A stretch of 64,000 nt of DNA from Zygnema cylindricum (lineage: Eukaryota > Streptophyta > Zygnematophyceae > Zygnematales > Zygnemataceae): assembly GCA_037447655.1 (NCBI GenBank), contig JBBHKE010000508.1, positions 14,473 to 78,472 of the forward strand. Reading direction: 5' to 3'. The translations under genes and the position numbers were made by a program. This document shows, one piece after another, positions 10,180-20,800 of the stretch; the first letter of the stretch is position 1; each line of letters starts with the position of its first letter. The notes below the pieces were generated by a model, which did not search any database, was not told the DNA's origin, and saw only the letters and a list, made by a program, of their open reading frames with translations.

Positions 10180-11576
10180 TCCATGGGCACTTTCCCATGT
10201 AACTGAAACTTTAGTCTTGTAACTTTGTTTTTAGCGAAAATTCTCTGTACTACTTTAAGAGCATTCGCATGTAAAAAAATCAAATCGTTACTTAAGATCG
10301 TGACGGATGTAGACGTGGGTGAAATTTGTGACGGTTTGTAGACGACTACAAAACTCGCGACAATTGTTGACGTTTACAAAATAGCGACGTTTGTAAACGT
10401 ATATCTACTTGTGACATTGTAGATGTTTAGGGTTTGTGACATATTGACGTCACGCTCACTTATGATAGCGTCGACGTCACTGAATCTAAAACATTCCGCC
10501 ATGGTTTTCCGATTTTGTTTTATCGTCTGTTCTCACTGTACTTGCCATCAAAATAAGTTAAAAGACAACCAAGAGAAATATTTTTTAGAGATCTTTCATT
10601 TGATACCTTTCTTGCTTTTTTTCATTGCAAGAATTGTGAGATATACGCGTTACTGGGAGAGGGAGAGAGAGAGATGCGCTTTCACGGACTTCGCTTTTGC
10701 GAAATGGCGTCCGTTGGTCGAGACCCCTCCACTGCCTCTGTATGGAAAAAGGTGCACGGAAAAAAGTACGTACAGACTGTAAACATGCAGTGGATTTATT
10801 TTTTGAGGAAAATTTCGTCAAAAACCTCCGACGCGTGCGAAATCATATGCATAATCGCCCACGTAGTGGAACATTATTTAAAATCACCTCGCGAGGTGAT
10901 TTTATTAAAGTTTGAAGATGATCTCGAAGGACGCGAAAGTGGGTCTAAACTCGGTAAACGATAAACTACATCACGATAGACGACAAACTGCGGTACAACT
11001 TAAGTTTTAATGGAACGCAACTTGTACGGTGGTAATTTGAATTTTCTGATACGGCTGCAGATTTTTTCCTTTTTTTCCAAGTTATAAAGGAAAACGACAG
11101 AAAATAGCTGTAACTTTAGCACATGGGAAAATGCCCTAAGCGTTACATTGAACTTAGTCGCAAAGTGAAACGAAACCTCTTGAAACTGAAGTCTCGTACG
11201 GAAATATTGCCGGTTCGTCGTACACATAAAATATTTCCGCGGACGAAAAAATCGCGTCACGCTTCGCGAACCAACATTTCTTCGAGATCGACAAGCGTGC
11301 GATTCGTACAAATGAAAACCGCTCGGCGCTCGCCAGATGTCGCAAAAGTCAAAAAAAATCATACCCGAAACCGACCGTTTTTTTTTTTTCAAAATATGAG
11401 TAACCGACGCCAGACCAAGTTTTGTCACGCTCCAAAATTGTTAACCGTTAACCGACCGTCGTTTACGAAAAAAAAAATTAACCGAATCTTGATTTTTCGC
11501 GACTAACCGTGCCCACCCGTAACCGAAAAAGTACAAAATTAATCAATGTACGACGGAATAAGCCAATAATTACGAT
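10180..11576. other. interior of inverted-repeat structure, no gene recognised
   Basis: Contains short near-repeats of GTGACG and TTGTAGACG type (10295-10440), a 24-bp perfect palindrome (10880) and several 60-140 residue frames without recognisable motifs. CGTTACATTGAACTTAG at 11140-11156 is the inverted copy of sequence next to the right arm (about 15270-15286). Confidence 0.4.
10880..10903. repeat. 24-bp perfect palindrome with CACCTCG/CGAGGTG core
   Basis: Two 12-bp arms, AAAATCACCTCG and its reverse complement, with no spacer. The core is shared with the larger hairpin at 15021-15067. Confidence 0.9.
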
Positions 11577-11618
11577 TTGTCGCGTTCCTTAAGGTTTGCG
11601 AAATGAATAGTGTTACTA

Positions 11619-12157
11619 CACCGCGCATCGTTATTAGTGTCACGGTCACTAATTTGGGTTCTTAAAATTTTGATTTTTTTCCAAAAATAGTATACGTGAT
11701 TTTAATTTTTCCTTGACGTCAATTGAGGTTCCGTACAAATTAGCGTACAGAACGAAAGTACATTAATATGTAAATAGTGTGGTGTACGGTCGATGTCAGA
11801 CCGTACATAAATGTACCTTTTTAGTTGAAAATTTTACAAAAAATGAATTAAATCGGACGCGTTTGCATAGGAACGTGCGCTAAAAAAATGGGATTGGTCT
11901 GACATGTAAATAAGTCTGACATGTACGGATATTTAAATTTCACTACGGTGTACGATTTTTTATATTTTGTACGGATACATATAATAATGTATATAATCGT
12001 ACAGAAAATTTTAGATTTTTGCTGTTCTAAATTAGCGTTTACACTGAAATTAGAATAAACCTTTTTTTTTTTAATTTTCAAATTCTTAATTAGCGTCAAT
12101 GACGGTATATTTACTTACACACTATTTAAACTTTGACACTAATAACGATGCGCGGTG
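11619..12157 (+). mobile_element. TA-flanked MITE, copy 1 (539 bp)
   Basis: Terminal inverted repeats CACCGCGCATCGTTATTAGT and its complement, flanked by TA on both sides (11617-11618 and 12158-12159). The TA target favours the Tc1/mariner superfamily. It has no transposase. An inner GTACGGTC..GACCGTAC stem is shared with copy 3. Confidence 0.85.
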
Positions 12158-12220
12158 TACCGTGTCAGATTTGCGACGCTTTGTCGCATTCCTTAAGATT
12201 GCGAAATGAATATTGTACTA

Positions 12221-12438
12221 CACCGCGAATCGTTATTAGAGTATATAACTCTAATTAGGGTTCTTAAAATTTTGATTTTTTTCCGCAATTAGTATACATG
12301 ATTTTTGTAATTAAATTAGCAACGCTATTTAAGTACGTGGACCATAATCTGCCACGTTTCTGGCACTAAATAAGAATCAATCACACTAATTATTTTTTTA
12401 CGCTATTTAAACTTTGACACTAATAACGATTCGCGGTG
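12221..12438 (+). mobile_element. TA-flanked MITE, copy 2 (218 bp, internally deleted)
   Basis: Same ends as copy 1 (CACCGCGAATCGTTATTAG) and the same TA flanks at 12219 and 12439. It has the left subterminal GGTTCTTAAAATTTTGATT and the right AAACTTTGACACTAATAACG but lacks the middle. Confidence 0.85.
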
Positions 12439-12653
12439 TACTGTGTCAGATTTGCGACGCTTTGTCGCGTTGCCTAAGATTTGCGAAATGAATATTGTAA
12501 TACCGTGTCTGATTTGAGACGCTTTGTCGCTTTCCCTAAGATTTTCGAAATGAATAGTGTACTACCGTGTCAGATTTGCGACGCTTTGTCGCGTACCCTT
12601 TGATTTGCGAAATAAATAGCTTACTACAGTTCCGTGTCAGATTTGCGACGCTA

Positions 12654-13208
12654 ATCATGATGCCACTTACTTCCACGATACCAAAAGTACAAAGAACAAT
12701 AATGTTGGAAAAAAAAAGTACAAAATTTTCTTTTTTTTTGGTTTTTTGTTTGACCGACCGTAACTGACCGTTTTTTTTTTCCCTGGTGAGTCAACCGACC
12801 GTAACCGCCCGACCCCCAAAATTTTGCAACCGAATCCGTTCCGGATCCGGCGCGGGCGGTCGGTTAACGGTCGGTCACGGTTTCGGTTGACCTTTTGCGA
12901 CCTCTGGCGCTCGCACCAAACCGAACCGACACAAAATTACAGTATCGAATGAAACAACACAAAACTGAGGGTCTGATGCGAACTGAACAAAACATTTGAC
13001 GGCGCGATTTTGGCCGACGCCGATTCGCCCAATATCCTAACATTTCGCTGTCGATGTAAGACTGTTGATTCGTATATAGTGTTGCTCGATTTCGTCGCGC
13101 GTGACGACGCGCATTTTTTTCATTTAATTTCAAATGATATGGTTCGTTTTATTATAACAGTTTATTTCGTTTCGTGCGTTATAATATTTATGTACGAAAC
13201 TTATAGTA
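12654..13208. other. interval between array and MITE copy 3
   Basis: CG-rich patches with ACCGACCGTAACCG-type repeats (12750-12900) also echoed at 11395-11525. No gene. The 114-residue frame at 13010 runs into the MITE and has only hydrophobic low-complexity sequence. Confidence 0.4.
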
Positions 13209-13755
13209 CACCGCCAATCGTTATTAGCGTTGTGTACACTAATTCCGTCCCGCTTTTTTTATTATTATTCTCCATTAGTGTAGTTCATTCTGTTTTTTTC
13301 TTTATTCTATTTATTGTATTTAGTGTTATTTTCAGTACCTTGTCTCTTAAATAGAGTTGTGTACGGTCAGTGTAAGACCGTACATAAATGTACCTTTTTA
13401 CGTTAAAAATTACAATAAATTAGTTTTAGTAACCGCAAACGCATGAGAATGTGCGTTCTTAAAAGGAAATAAAACCAGGTCGTAAAAAATCCCGTTCCCA
13501 CATATTCGTCCGACAGCCGCGTTTCGACCGTGTGAATGTACGATTTGTGTACGATTTGTCAGATTTTGTATGAAGACCTATATTAGTGTAAGCATATTTG
13601 CGACCGACATTTTTTTTTCAAAGATCAAAATTACCATAATCTAACAATTAGAATGTATGATTATTTCCAAAATTTTCAAATTCTTAAATAGCGTACACCA
13701 CTGTAATTATTATTATACGCTAATCAAACTCCCACGCTAATAACGATTGGCGGTG
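13209..13755 (+). mobile_element. TA-flanked MITE, copy 3 (547 bp)
   Basis: Ends CACCGCCAATCGTTATTAGC and complement, with TA at 13207-13208 and 13756-13757. It shares with copy 1 an inner GTACGGTC..GACCGTACATAAATG block and AACGCATGAGAATGTGCG, so they are one family. Confidence 0.85.
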
Positions 13756-13853
13756 TACTTCAGTTTAAAATTGTTTCGTTTCACTAGGCGTCTAAGGGTA
13801 TGGTTACATCAGAAGGTCTCTATAATAGTACGGACAGCAAAATTTATGTATTA

Positions 13854-14656
13854 GGGTAACCTTCCATCAGGCGTTCCCAGTAATCGTACGAACACGTTTA
13901 CTGACAGTAATATTTGTAACACCCTTCCATCAGGTCGTGCCAGTGAATGAGGTGTTAGATTGCGATTGGTACCACGTAGGACCTGTTGAGCCGCCCGGGA
14001 ATAATCATCATTTCCAAAAGGACAAAATCGCAGCTGCGTATGTGTACGGGCAGACGCCGATTAAAATATCTAGTAGCGTCACGCTAATGTACAATCTGAA
14101 CGTTCTTAGGGTTGTTGTGGTATCAACGGCCGCGAAAACCGTTGCAAAATTAAAGTTTGTAAAAATGTCCAAGAATGTACCATTTGTACGTGAATCGTTG
14201 TATCGCACATTTATGAAGGAGACGTCACAGGATGTCCTACAACCAAGTTTTTTTTGTCGTCGAACAGGCTGGCTATACAACCAAGATTTTTTTGTCGTCG
14301 AACAGGTTGGCTTTGATGTCAGACGGTACACTCTATTTGCCACATGTAAGTATATTGCTTCACGTCTGTCGTGGATCGACTCTGACTTTACAAGTGGACC
14401 AAAACACGCGTCTAGTAATCCCAAACTCTCCTCCCGAGGACAGTCGGAGGAGACTAGCTACGTACTGGAAACAAGAAGCGTTTGCGTCGAAAATTGAAAA
14501 TAGGACGGTGGTATTTTTCTCCAAGAAGTTTGGAGAATCTCAACGAATTTTTAGTAAATATCTTTTGTAAAAAAAAAGAAAAAACAGTACGGCCTAGTAC
14601 GGAAGGGTACTTTCTCCAGTAAACAACCCCACTTTTCGCCTGATGGAAGGTTACCC
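13854..14656 (+). mobile_element. PIF/Harbinger-like element, inner and nested (803 bp)
   Basis: Terminal inverted repeat GGGTAACCTTCCATCAGGCG at 13854-13873 and complement ending at 14656, flanked by TTA at 13851-13853 and 14657-14659. Its ends resemble those of its host element. A 186-codon frame (13937-14497) spans most of it but contains an internal near-repeat (about 14242-14268 against 14278-14304) and no motif I recognise. Confidence 0.85.
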
Positions 14657-15020
14657 TTACACTGGCCTCGGTTACATCGCGTATCATCTGTAAACAAGTT
14701 TTTACATACGTGTTCTAATTTGAGTGATTCCACGTAGGTCGACGATCAAATCTATAAAATCGTCAAAGATTTGGAAACCGACCATTTTCGTATAAAAATC
14801 CGTACTTGCGTATTACGTACGTGTACTTCACAAATGTACCGCGTCAATGCACCTCAGAGATCTCCTTCACTCTGCTGACTTTCAGGAAAAAACCGTATTT
14901 CTTTTCGGCAAAAATTTTACGGTCACCTTGTCCGAAGGCACGTGACTTTGGGGACGTGTGAAAATTTGCATATTTCATCGACGCACGTGTCTGACGTCCA
15001 GGTGTAGCGATTTTACTGGT

Positions 15021-15067
15021 TCTGTATTGCTGAACCCACCTCGGCGAGGTGGGTTCACCAATACAGA
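15021..15067. repeat. long hairpin inside Harbinger-like element
   Basis: TCTGTATT at 15021-15028 pairs with AATACAGA at 15060-15067. The inner arms TGAACCCACCTCG and CGAGGTGGGTTCA (15031-15057) are perfect around a single G. It could form a strong stem in RNA or extruded DNA. Confidence 0.9.
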
Positions 15068-15291
15068 GGCCTATGGAGCGATTGCTTCGCAGATGAAGAC
15101 CAAAATGTAATCGGACGGTCGATGTCTTCTCCTGGATACTTGGAGAATCGTAATCTTATTTTCTGTAATGTTGTTTTCAAGAAACTCACGAAAATATAGT
15201 ACGGCATGGTACGGGCAAGTACAAAATTTTGTATTAAACCTCACTTTTCGTCTGATGTAACCATACCCTAAGTTCAATGTAACGATTACAC

Positions 15292-15506
15292 GATTAAATT
15301 TCAATTTTGCGGGTAAGTTCTCTCACCGTGGAGCTCACATAACGACAAAAAGTGACTGTCTGCAACACTTTTTATTTACATGTGGTTGCCGCAGTTTTGT
15401 TACCGTAAACGTTCGCCGGCCGTGTGAATTGCTAAATTTATTATGACGGTCGACGTTCGCAAGCGCGGCATAATTTTAAGCGGTTGAAGAATATTTTCAA
15501 AGACGA
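15292..15506 (-). repeat. 215-bp inverted repeat, right arm
   Basis: Reverse complement of 9964-10179 with few differences. The outer Harbinger-like element ends only 23 bp before it. Confidence 0.85.
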
Positions 15507-15684
15507 CGTTCGTACTCCACACTATTTAAAAATAACCTATATTATAATCTTTTATGCTAATTAAACCTCACCTAAATTATAATAATGAACAAATTAGAAT
15601 CGATTACTCTATTTGATGTGATAGAGTCGAAATTTTGAGCGACCGAATTAGAGTAATTTACTCTAGTTACGATTCGCGGTGTAT
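15507..15684. other. remnant ending in a MITE terminus
   Basis: Paired GAATCGATTACTCTA and TTACTCTAGTTACGATTCGC motifs end in GCGGTGTA at 15677-15684, the right terminus of the TA-flanked MITE family. Copy B of the duplication starts at the next base. Confidence 0.5.
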
Positions 15685-17598
15685 AGTACATTAAAACGTG
15701 AACTTATATTGATACATAGATATTAATAGTGTGAAGAAACAAATAGTGATATTAACTCTATTTCAGGTTCAAGGGCATTTCCATTGGCTGTTTAGGTGTT
15801 GATTCACGTGGCCAAGGTTGCTCCAACGTCATATTTGGGTGGTTGGCTCCTACCATTACCTCTTGTTTCATTGCGATGACATCCCCATTCTCGCCCAAGT
15901 TGTCCATAAAGTGGAGCAAAATATATTTCCGTTCCATGGGGCTCTTCTCTCAACTCGTCACTACTCTTGTTAATTGCTCCAAGTTAAGTTCCACATTTTC
16001 CATCTCTCATTGCTGACAATAACTTTCATGTGATGCAGCGCATATCCGAGCAATTGACAACTGGTGAATTTCATTGTCACTTTGACGTGCTACATTTACT
16101 CGATCATGTGCCCGTTTGTCTTCGTGTCGAGGGTATGTGCGTGGTTGCATGCCACACCAACTTTATTGACACTTCGTTTAATGTGTGACTAACATACGAT
16201 TGCCTTACCTCTATGTTTGAGCGTTTGCCTCACCCTCAACTTTTGGGACGACTACATTTTGTTAATAGCCATCTAATGACTAAAAATTAGTTCATTTGGG
16301 GGAGAACGAATTGCCTCACGTGATTTGGTTCAAGATGCAATTGCTTATTGACACCGGAGCGGGCTACATTGTGAAGTAAGCGGTTTCTCATATACTCCCT
16401 CCTTCCTCTAGGTAATGGCCTTCATGGCCCTTAAGTTGACTTGGTCTCCCTCCACGAGGCTACAAAGACCCTAGTTGATGTGGTCCTCACGGATCCGATT
16501 GGCACGTTTCTTCTTGTGTCGCATTGCATACGAGCTTGGTTGCTCGAGACGCAACGACTTGTAAATAACGAGATAGCGCTCACCAAGACCTGGTTGATCA
16601 GTTTGTCCTATTTGCAACGTATATATTGGGCACTTTATACAAGTCGTTTGATGAATTTATATATGATTATGCAAAATTTTGAGGGTTTTAAAGGTTTTGG
16701 GAGTTTCCACCCAGTCTGTTTGCTCGCTGGCTCTTCCCGTCAACGTGTCGCAACCGCCCTTCAATGAGCGTCACCGCGACTATCCTCGGCGAAGCATGTT
16801 GACTGATGATAGACGGGCCTCTAAGTCTTCCACCAAGGGATCATTATAACATTTTTCTTCTTTAATTTGAACTCTCAAAATCGTCTTTTTACTTTTGAGC
16901 TATACTCTCGCAAGAGCCAAGTACTTAAGAATGTAAAGAATCACAATCTTATTAAACTAAACTTATTTTCCGGGTACCATTCACATCCAATAAGTCGACA
17001 AGCCACTTGTCTTAATGCAGAGATCATGTTCATCATCTATGTGACACATTATGTAAAAACTTAATCTAAAATCCAGTCAAGCTCTTCTTTCTCGATTGCT
17101 TTTTGGTTTTTTTGTTTCAGTAACAAAGTAAGACGTTGAATGTAAACATATCAGCCATGATTGCAAGCTCAAGAGCTCAGATATTCGATAGTTTATTAAT
17201 CTTCAGTGGTTTCCCATTATCCACTGTGTTCATCACTAATACTGTGAAAGTGTGATTGTGTCGCTTTCAGTTTCTTCATTTTTTCTCCAAGAAAGGGCGT
17301 GTCGTTGTTCTCTGCCGTCGGTTTATTAGTAACTGGCAGTTTACTTTGAACGGTCGGTGTTTCACTGGGAAGCTTTATTTCACACCAGTTTCCTTTAATT
17401 GTCCCATCGTGTATCCAACAGCGTTTTAGTCCGACTTTGACGGAGAGTACACTGACCGTCGATAAGGAATTTTGGCTTTGCTTTTGTGGGTTAATTACAA
17501 TTGACATAATACCCCTGTTTTAGTTTATTTGCCGCCAAAAGTACAAAAATCATAACCTTAATAAGTACAAAAATCTTAACTTAAAGAGACACATTATT
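15685..17598 (+). pseudogene. 1.9-kb direct duplication, copy B (decayed gag-protease-like sequence)
   Basis: Partner of 7880-9816. Here the protease-like motif (16335-16376) reads MQLLIDTGAGYIVK, with the Asp-Thr-Gly triad intact but a stop two residues later. The frame at 16033-16188 keeps FDVLHLLDHV. A 108-codon frame (16441-16767), broken in copy A, has no recognisable domain. Outside these the copy is full of stops. Confidence 0.5.
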
Positions 17599-17831
17599 GG
17601 TCGTGCAGCACATGCTGGTTGCATGTTTCGAACTCTTTCTCTGCAATGGTCATTAGTCTAGTATCCTTCATCTTAGTCCAAATACTCATAAAATCAGTAG
17701 TTAGTCATACAATTCCATAAATTTTTTATAAGTTAAAAAAAGACAAGTATTGAACCACCCTCCAGCAGTCGAGTTCATGTAGGGTGGGTTTTCGCGGAGA
17801 CGGCAAGCTTGCCAACCTTACTATACTTTCT

Positions 17832-20800
17832 ATGGCTTCCAAGAATCTCTCTGACGCCAAAAGGCGGCGACTGGAGGCTCTCGAAAAAAAACACTTCTCG
17901 CCTAGCTTGCCCTCTCCTTCGGTCAAGTCTCAGAGCCGTACTGACTGTACTGACAGCACTAACCGTACGGACCGTATTGTCAGCAATGATCGTTATGGCC
18001 GCGTTGATCGCACCGGACGTACGGAACGTACGGAACGCACTAGTCACACTGACCGTATTGCCCCCACCGACCATACGAAGCATTCTAGTTTTACAGACCG
18101 TACGGAACTTTCTGGCCGTACGAACCTTAGTGTTCCGTACCGTACAAACCCTGAATCTGTGAGTGCAGGAGCTAGAAACCAGAATGGTCAGAAATTTGGC
18201 AAACAAGAGAATGAAAAATCTTCCGGTGAAATAAAAACTGGCACAAATATTGCGACGGAGACATCGGATGTTCCATGTTAGTTACTCACATTTCTTCTCA
18301 CCTAGTTTGCAATTCCTTTTTTTTTTTTTTGTGTGTTATTTTTATTTATGTATTCTTTCTTATTTATTTTTTATTTTTATTTATAGTTTGAAGTAAAAAC
18401 TGGTACAAAAACTTCGATGGAGTTATCGGTTGTTGTATGTCAGTTGCTCACTATTCCTTATTTTTATTCATTTTTTATTATTTATTCATATTTTATTTAT
18501 TCATGTTTGTTTATAATTTTACTTATTTATTCATCATCAGTCATTTTTCTATTCATTTTTTTTTTTTTTTCTTAATTTCAGGCTGAAAAGAGCTGAAAAC
18601 AGGTGTTACAAAATGAATGAAGTCTTAATCTTTATTTTAATCCTAAGAAGAAAATACTTTTGTTGTTATAAATATTCAGGTTGTTCTTTAGTAAAGATGA
18701 ACAATAACAAAAAATAAATTTTACAGTTGTCACTCGTTTTGAAAATTAATTTCAAGTTAAGTACTTTTTTCAGATGCTGTAAAAAAAAAAAAAGGTTTTG
18801 GTTGTCAGTTTTTCTGTTTTATTAGTGATTGTTTTTCGAATTTATTTCACTGAGGATTATATTGTAGAGTTATTGCGAAGCAATCATTGGATGTTTCGAC
18901 ATGTTTGACCAATTTCTTTTTTTGTCTTTTAACTTCTTTTATATCCTTCTCCTATTTTTTGTATTTGTCTTCTATTTTGTCCTTTCCCCCTTTTTTTTCT
19001 TTTTCCTCTTTTCTGTCTCTTTCCTCCCTTTTTTTGTCTTTTCCTCCTTTCTGCCCTTTTGTCAAATTCCTTCTTTTACCCCTTTTTCTCTTTTTGGAAC
19101 TATTTTCCAGCAACTCCTGCAGCAATTTCTGAAGATATCGTTTACTCCCAACTTCCCACTTCAATTTTAGACGAGCTTAATTTTGTTACAATCAAGGTGT
19201 GTGCTCTCTGTCGCCCCTCTCTCTCTCTCTCGCTCCTCCCCCCCTTCTATCCCCCCTCCCCCTCCCCCTGCCCCTCCCTCTCCCTCTCTCCCTCTCCCTC
19301 TAAGCTGCCCAACTTGTCCTGCCCGACTAATGGAAATTAGGGTGGATTTGGGGCAAGTTTAGGACCAAGAAGCTGCTGTTGAAGAGAGTCCAGAAGTGGC
19401 AATTCAGAGCCTTCTCACAAGCTTGTTAGAAAGCAACTCGAAGGCAGGAGATACTAGCAGGATATTGCAAAGTAAAATAGAACAGCGACTGTTTCTATTG
19501 GACAACCCGGGAGGACTCGGACGAGCGTCAGAGAGAGCTCGACAGCGGGAGGAGAAGGCTAAAGGCAAACGATCGGATAAGCATTTGAGTCTCGCAGAAC
19601 ATCGAAAGCTCGGGACATTTTGTATACCTCGTGAATTGCAGAAGTAAGACTTGGAAATGTTGAGCAATGTATGACGACTTGGAATTGCCGAGTAATATAT
19701 GATGCTTGCCTTGAGACTGGAAATGGAGACATGAGTTGAGCTTTTTGTTTGTTAGCGGTTGCATGCTCTGGCATCCGTTTGTGTTTTTTTTCTTTTGTCT
19801 TTTTGTCTCAGCGTTGCAGCGTTTCTTTGTTAACTAGGAATTTATTTTTTGTAGCTTTGGAAATTTTTATCGAGTGGCTCACAATATCAGATATGTGTAC
19901 TTTGTATGACCTGTTTTGTTGGTCGGCAAACAGATTTGAGCTCTATGAGTGTTTGCACAATTTATGGGAACGATATGTTACAAAACTCGTTGCTGGTTGC
20001 AGGTACAATCTCATTCCTTATCTCTTCCTCTCTTACAGTTTATTACACATAAGTAGTTACTAGCGTTGTTTTGTATTATTACTGCGATTATCGGCCAGTA
20101 ATGCAAGTAATTCCCTATGTGTAATTTTGATCAAAATCGAAGTTGATATATTGCAATTGCAGTATATCAAATTATTGACGAGCTAAAAGTTAAAAATTTG
20201 GTGTTTATCAGCGATAGCACTGCTTCTCGGTGTGTGGATTATCGAGACCCTTCTCCAATGTATATATCGATTTTCAGCAAAGCCTATTAGACATGCAACA
20301 CTAGCAGTTAGCCTATTACCTTGATGCTTCGACCAGTTAATCCATAATCTGCTATTTGTTGAATGTTGGGATATGACGATAAATCATATCTCGTCACGGT
20401 ATGTAAAAATGTGTCTATAATGAATTCATGCTTATATTGTATATGTGACCAGCTCCTTAAGAAACCTGCTTGGTTCCATTTTTTAAAAACAGTAGTACAG
20501 TACACCCAAATCATTATGAGGCGTGCCATACGTTCCCGTATCTCGCATAATAATGACTTCGTGTTTTATAATTATTATTGTTTCCAAGTCATAAATAGCA
20601 AACTTCTCTTCCTTGTAGTCGTCAATTTTTACAGGAGTAAACCTTTATATAATTTGATCAAAATTAAAACAACTAAGTGTGAAATTTGTGAAGGTTAGTC
20701 TGGTAGTATGCTGTTAGCTACATTTAAATATAACTGTTTTAAAATCAACCTATGTAATTTAGTTACTTTTCCTTTTTTTTTCCTTCAAAACTGCACACCT

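Larger units (their letters stand above)
11577..12653 (+). repeat. 62-bp tandem array interrupted by MITEs
   Basis: Units of the form CCGTGTCAGATTTGCGACGC, then TTTGTCGCGTTCC and GCGAAATGAATAGTGTAC, start at about 12158, 12439, 12501, 12563 and 12630, with a partial unit at 11577-11618. The end of the first unit (11617) and of the second (12219) is interrupted by a MITE at the same TA. The next unit junction, at 12561-12566, is the empty form GTACTACCG. Confidence 0.85.
13796..15268 (+). mobile_element. PIF/Harbinger-like element, outer (1473 bp)
   Basis: Terminal inverted repeat GGGTATGGTTACATCAGA at 13796-13813, complemented at 15251-15268, with the 3-bp target duplication TAA on both sides (13793-13795, 15269-15271). 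GG termini and a TWA target are the PIF/Harbinger signature. No DDE transposase or Myb-like frame is visible, so it is non-autonomous. It contains the inner element. Confidence 0.85.

Noticed and set aside
11000-11506. Overlapping 142- and 127-codon frames as genes
   Set aside because: They lie on opposite strands of the same biased sequence, lack motifs, and sit in a transposon-filled interval.
13937-14497. 186-codon frame inside the inner Harbinger-like element as a transposase
   Set aside because: No DDE, HTH or Myb-like motifs, and part of it comes from an internal tandem duplication. Chance openness is more likely.
9964-15506. Intact Maverick/Polinton or other large DNA virus-like element
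   Set aside because: Inverted repeats are present, but no polymerase B, integrase, ATPase or capsid gene is found in the interval.
7880-17598. One LTR retrotransposon with 1.9-kb LTRs at 7880 and 15685
   Set aside because: The interior lacks gag-pol, a primer-binding site and a polypurine tract, and the repeats lack clear TG..CA ends. Segmental duplication fits better, though long-LTR ends are not fully excluded.
18385-18435. Second copy of the POP4 exon-1 end as a used exon
   Set aside because: In the phase set by exon 1 it meets a stop at once, whereas splicing from 18276 to 19111 keeps the frame.
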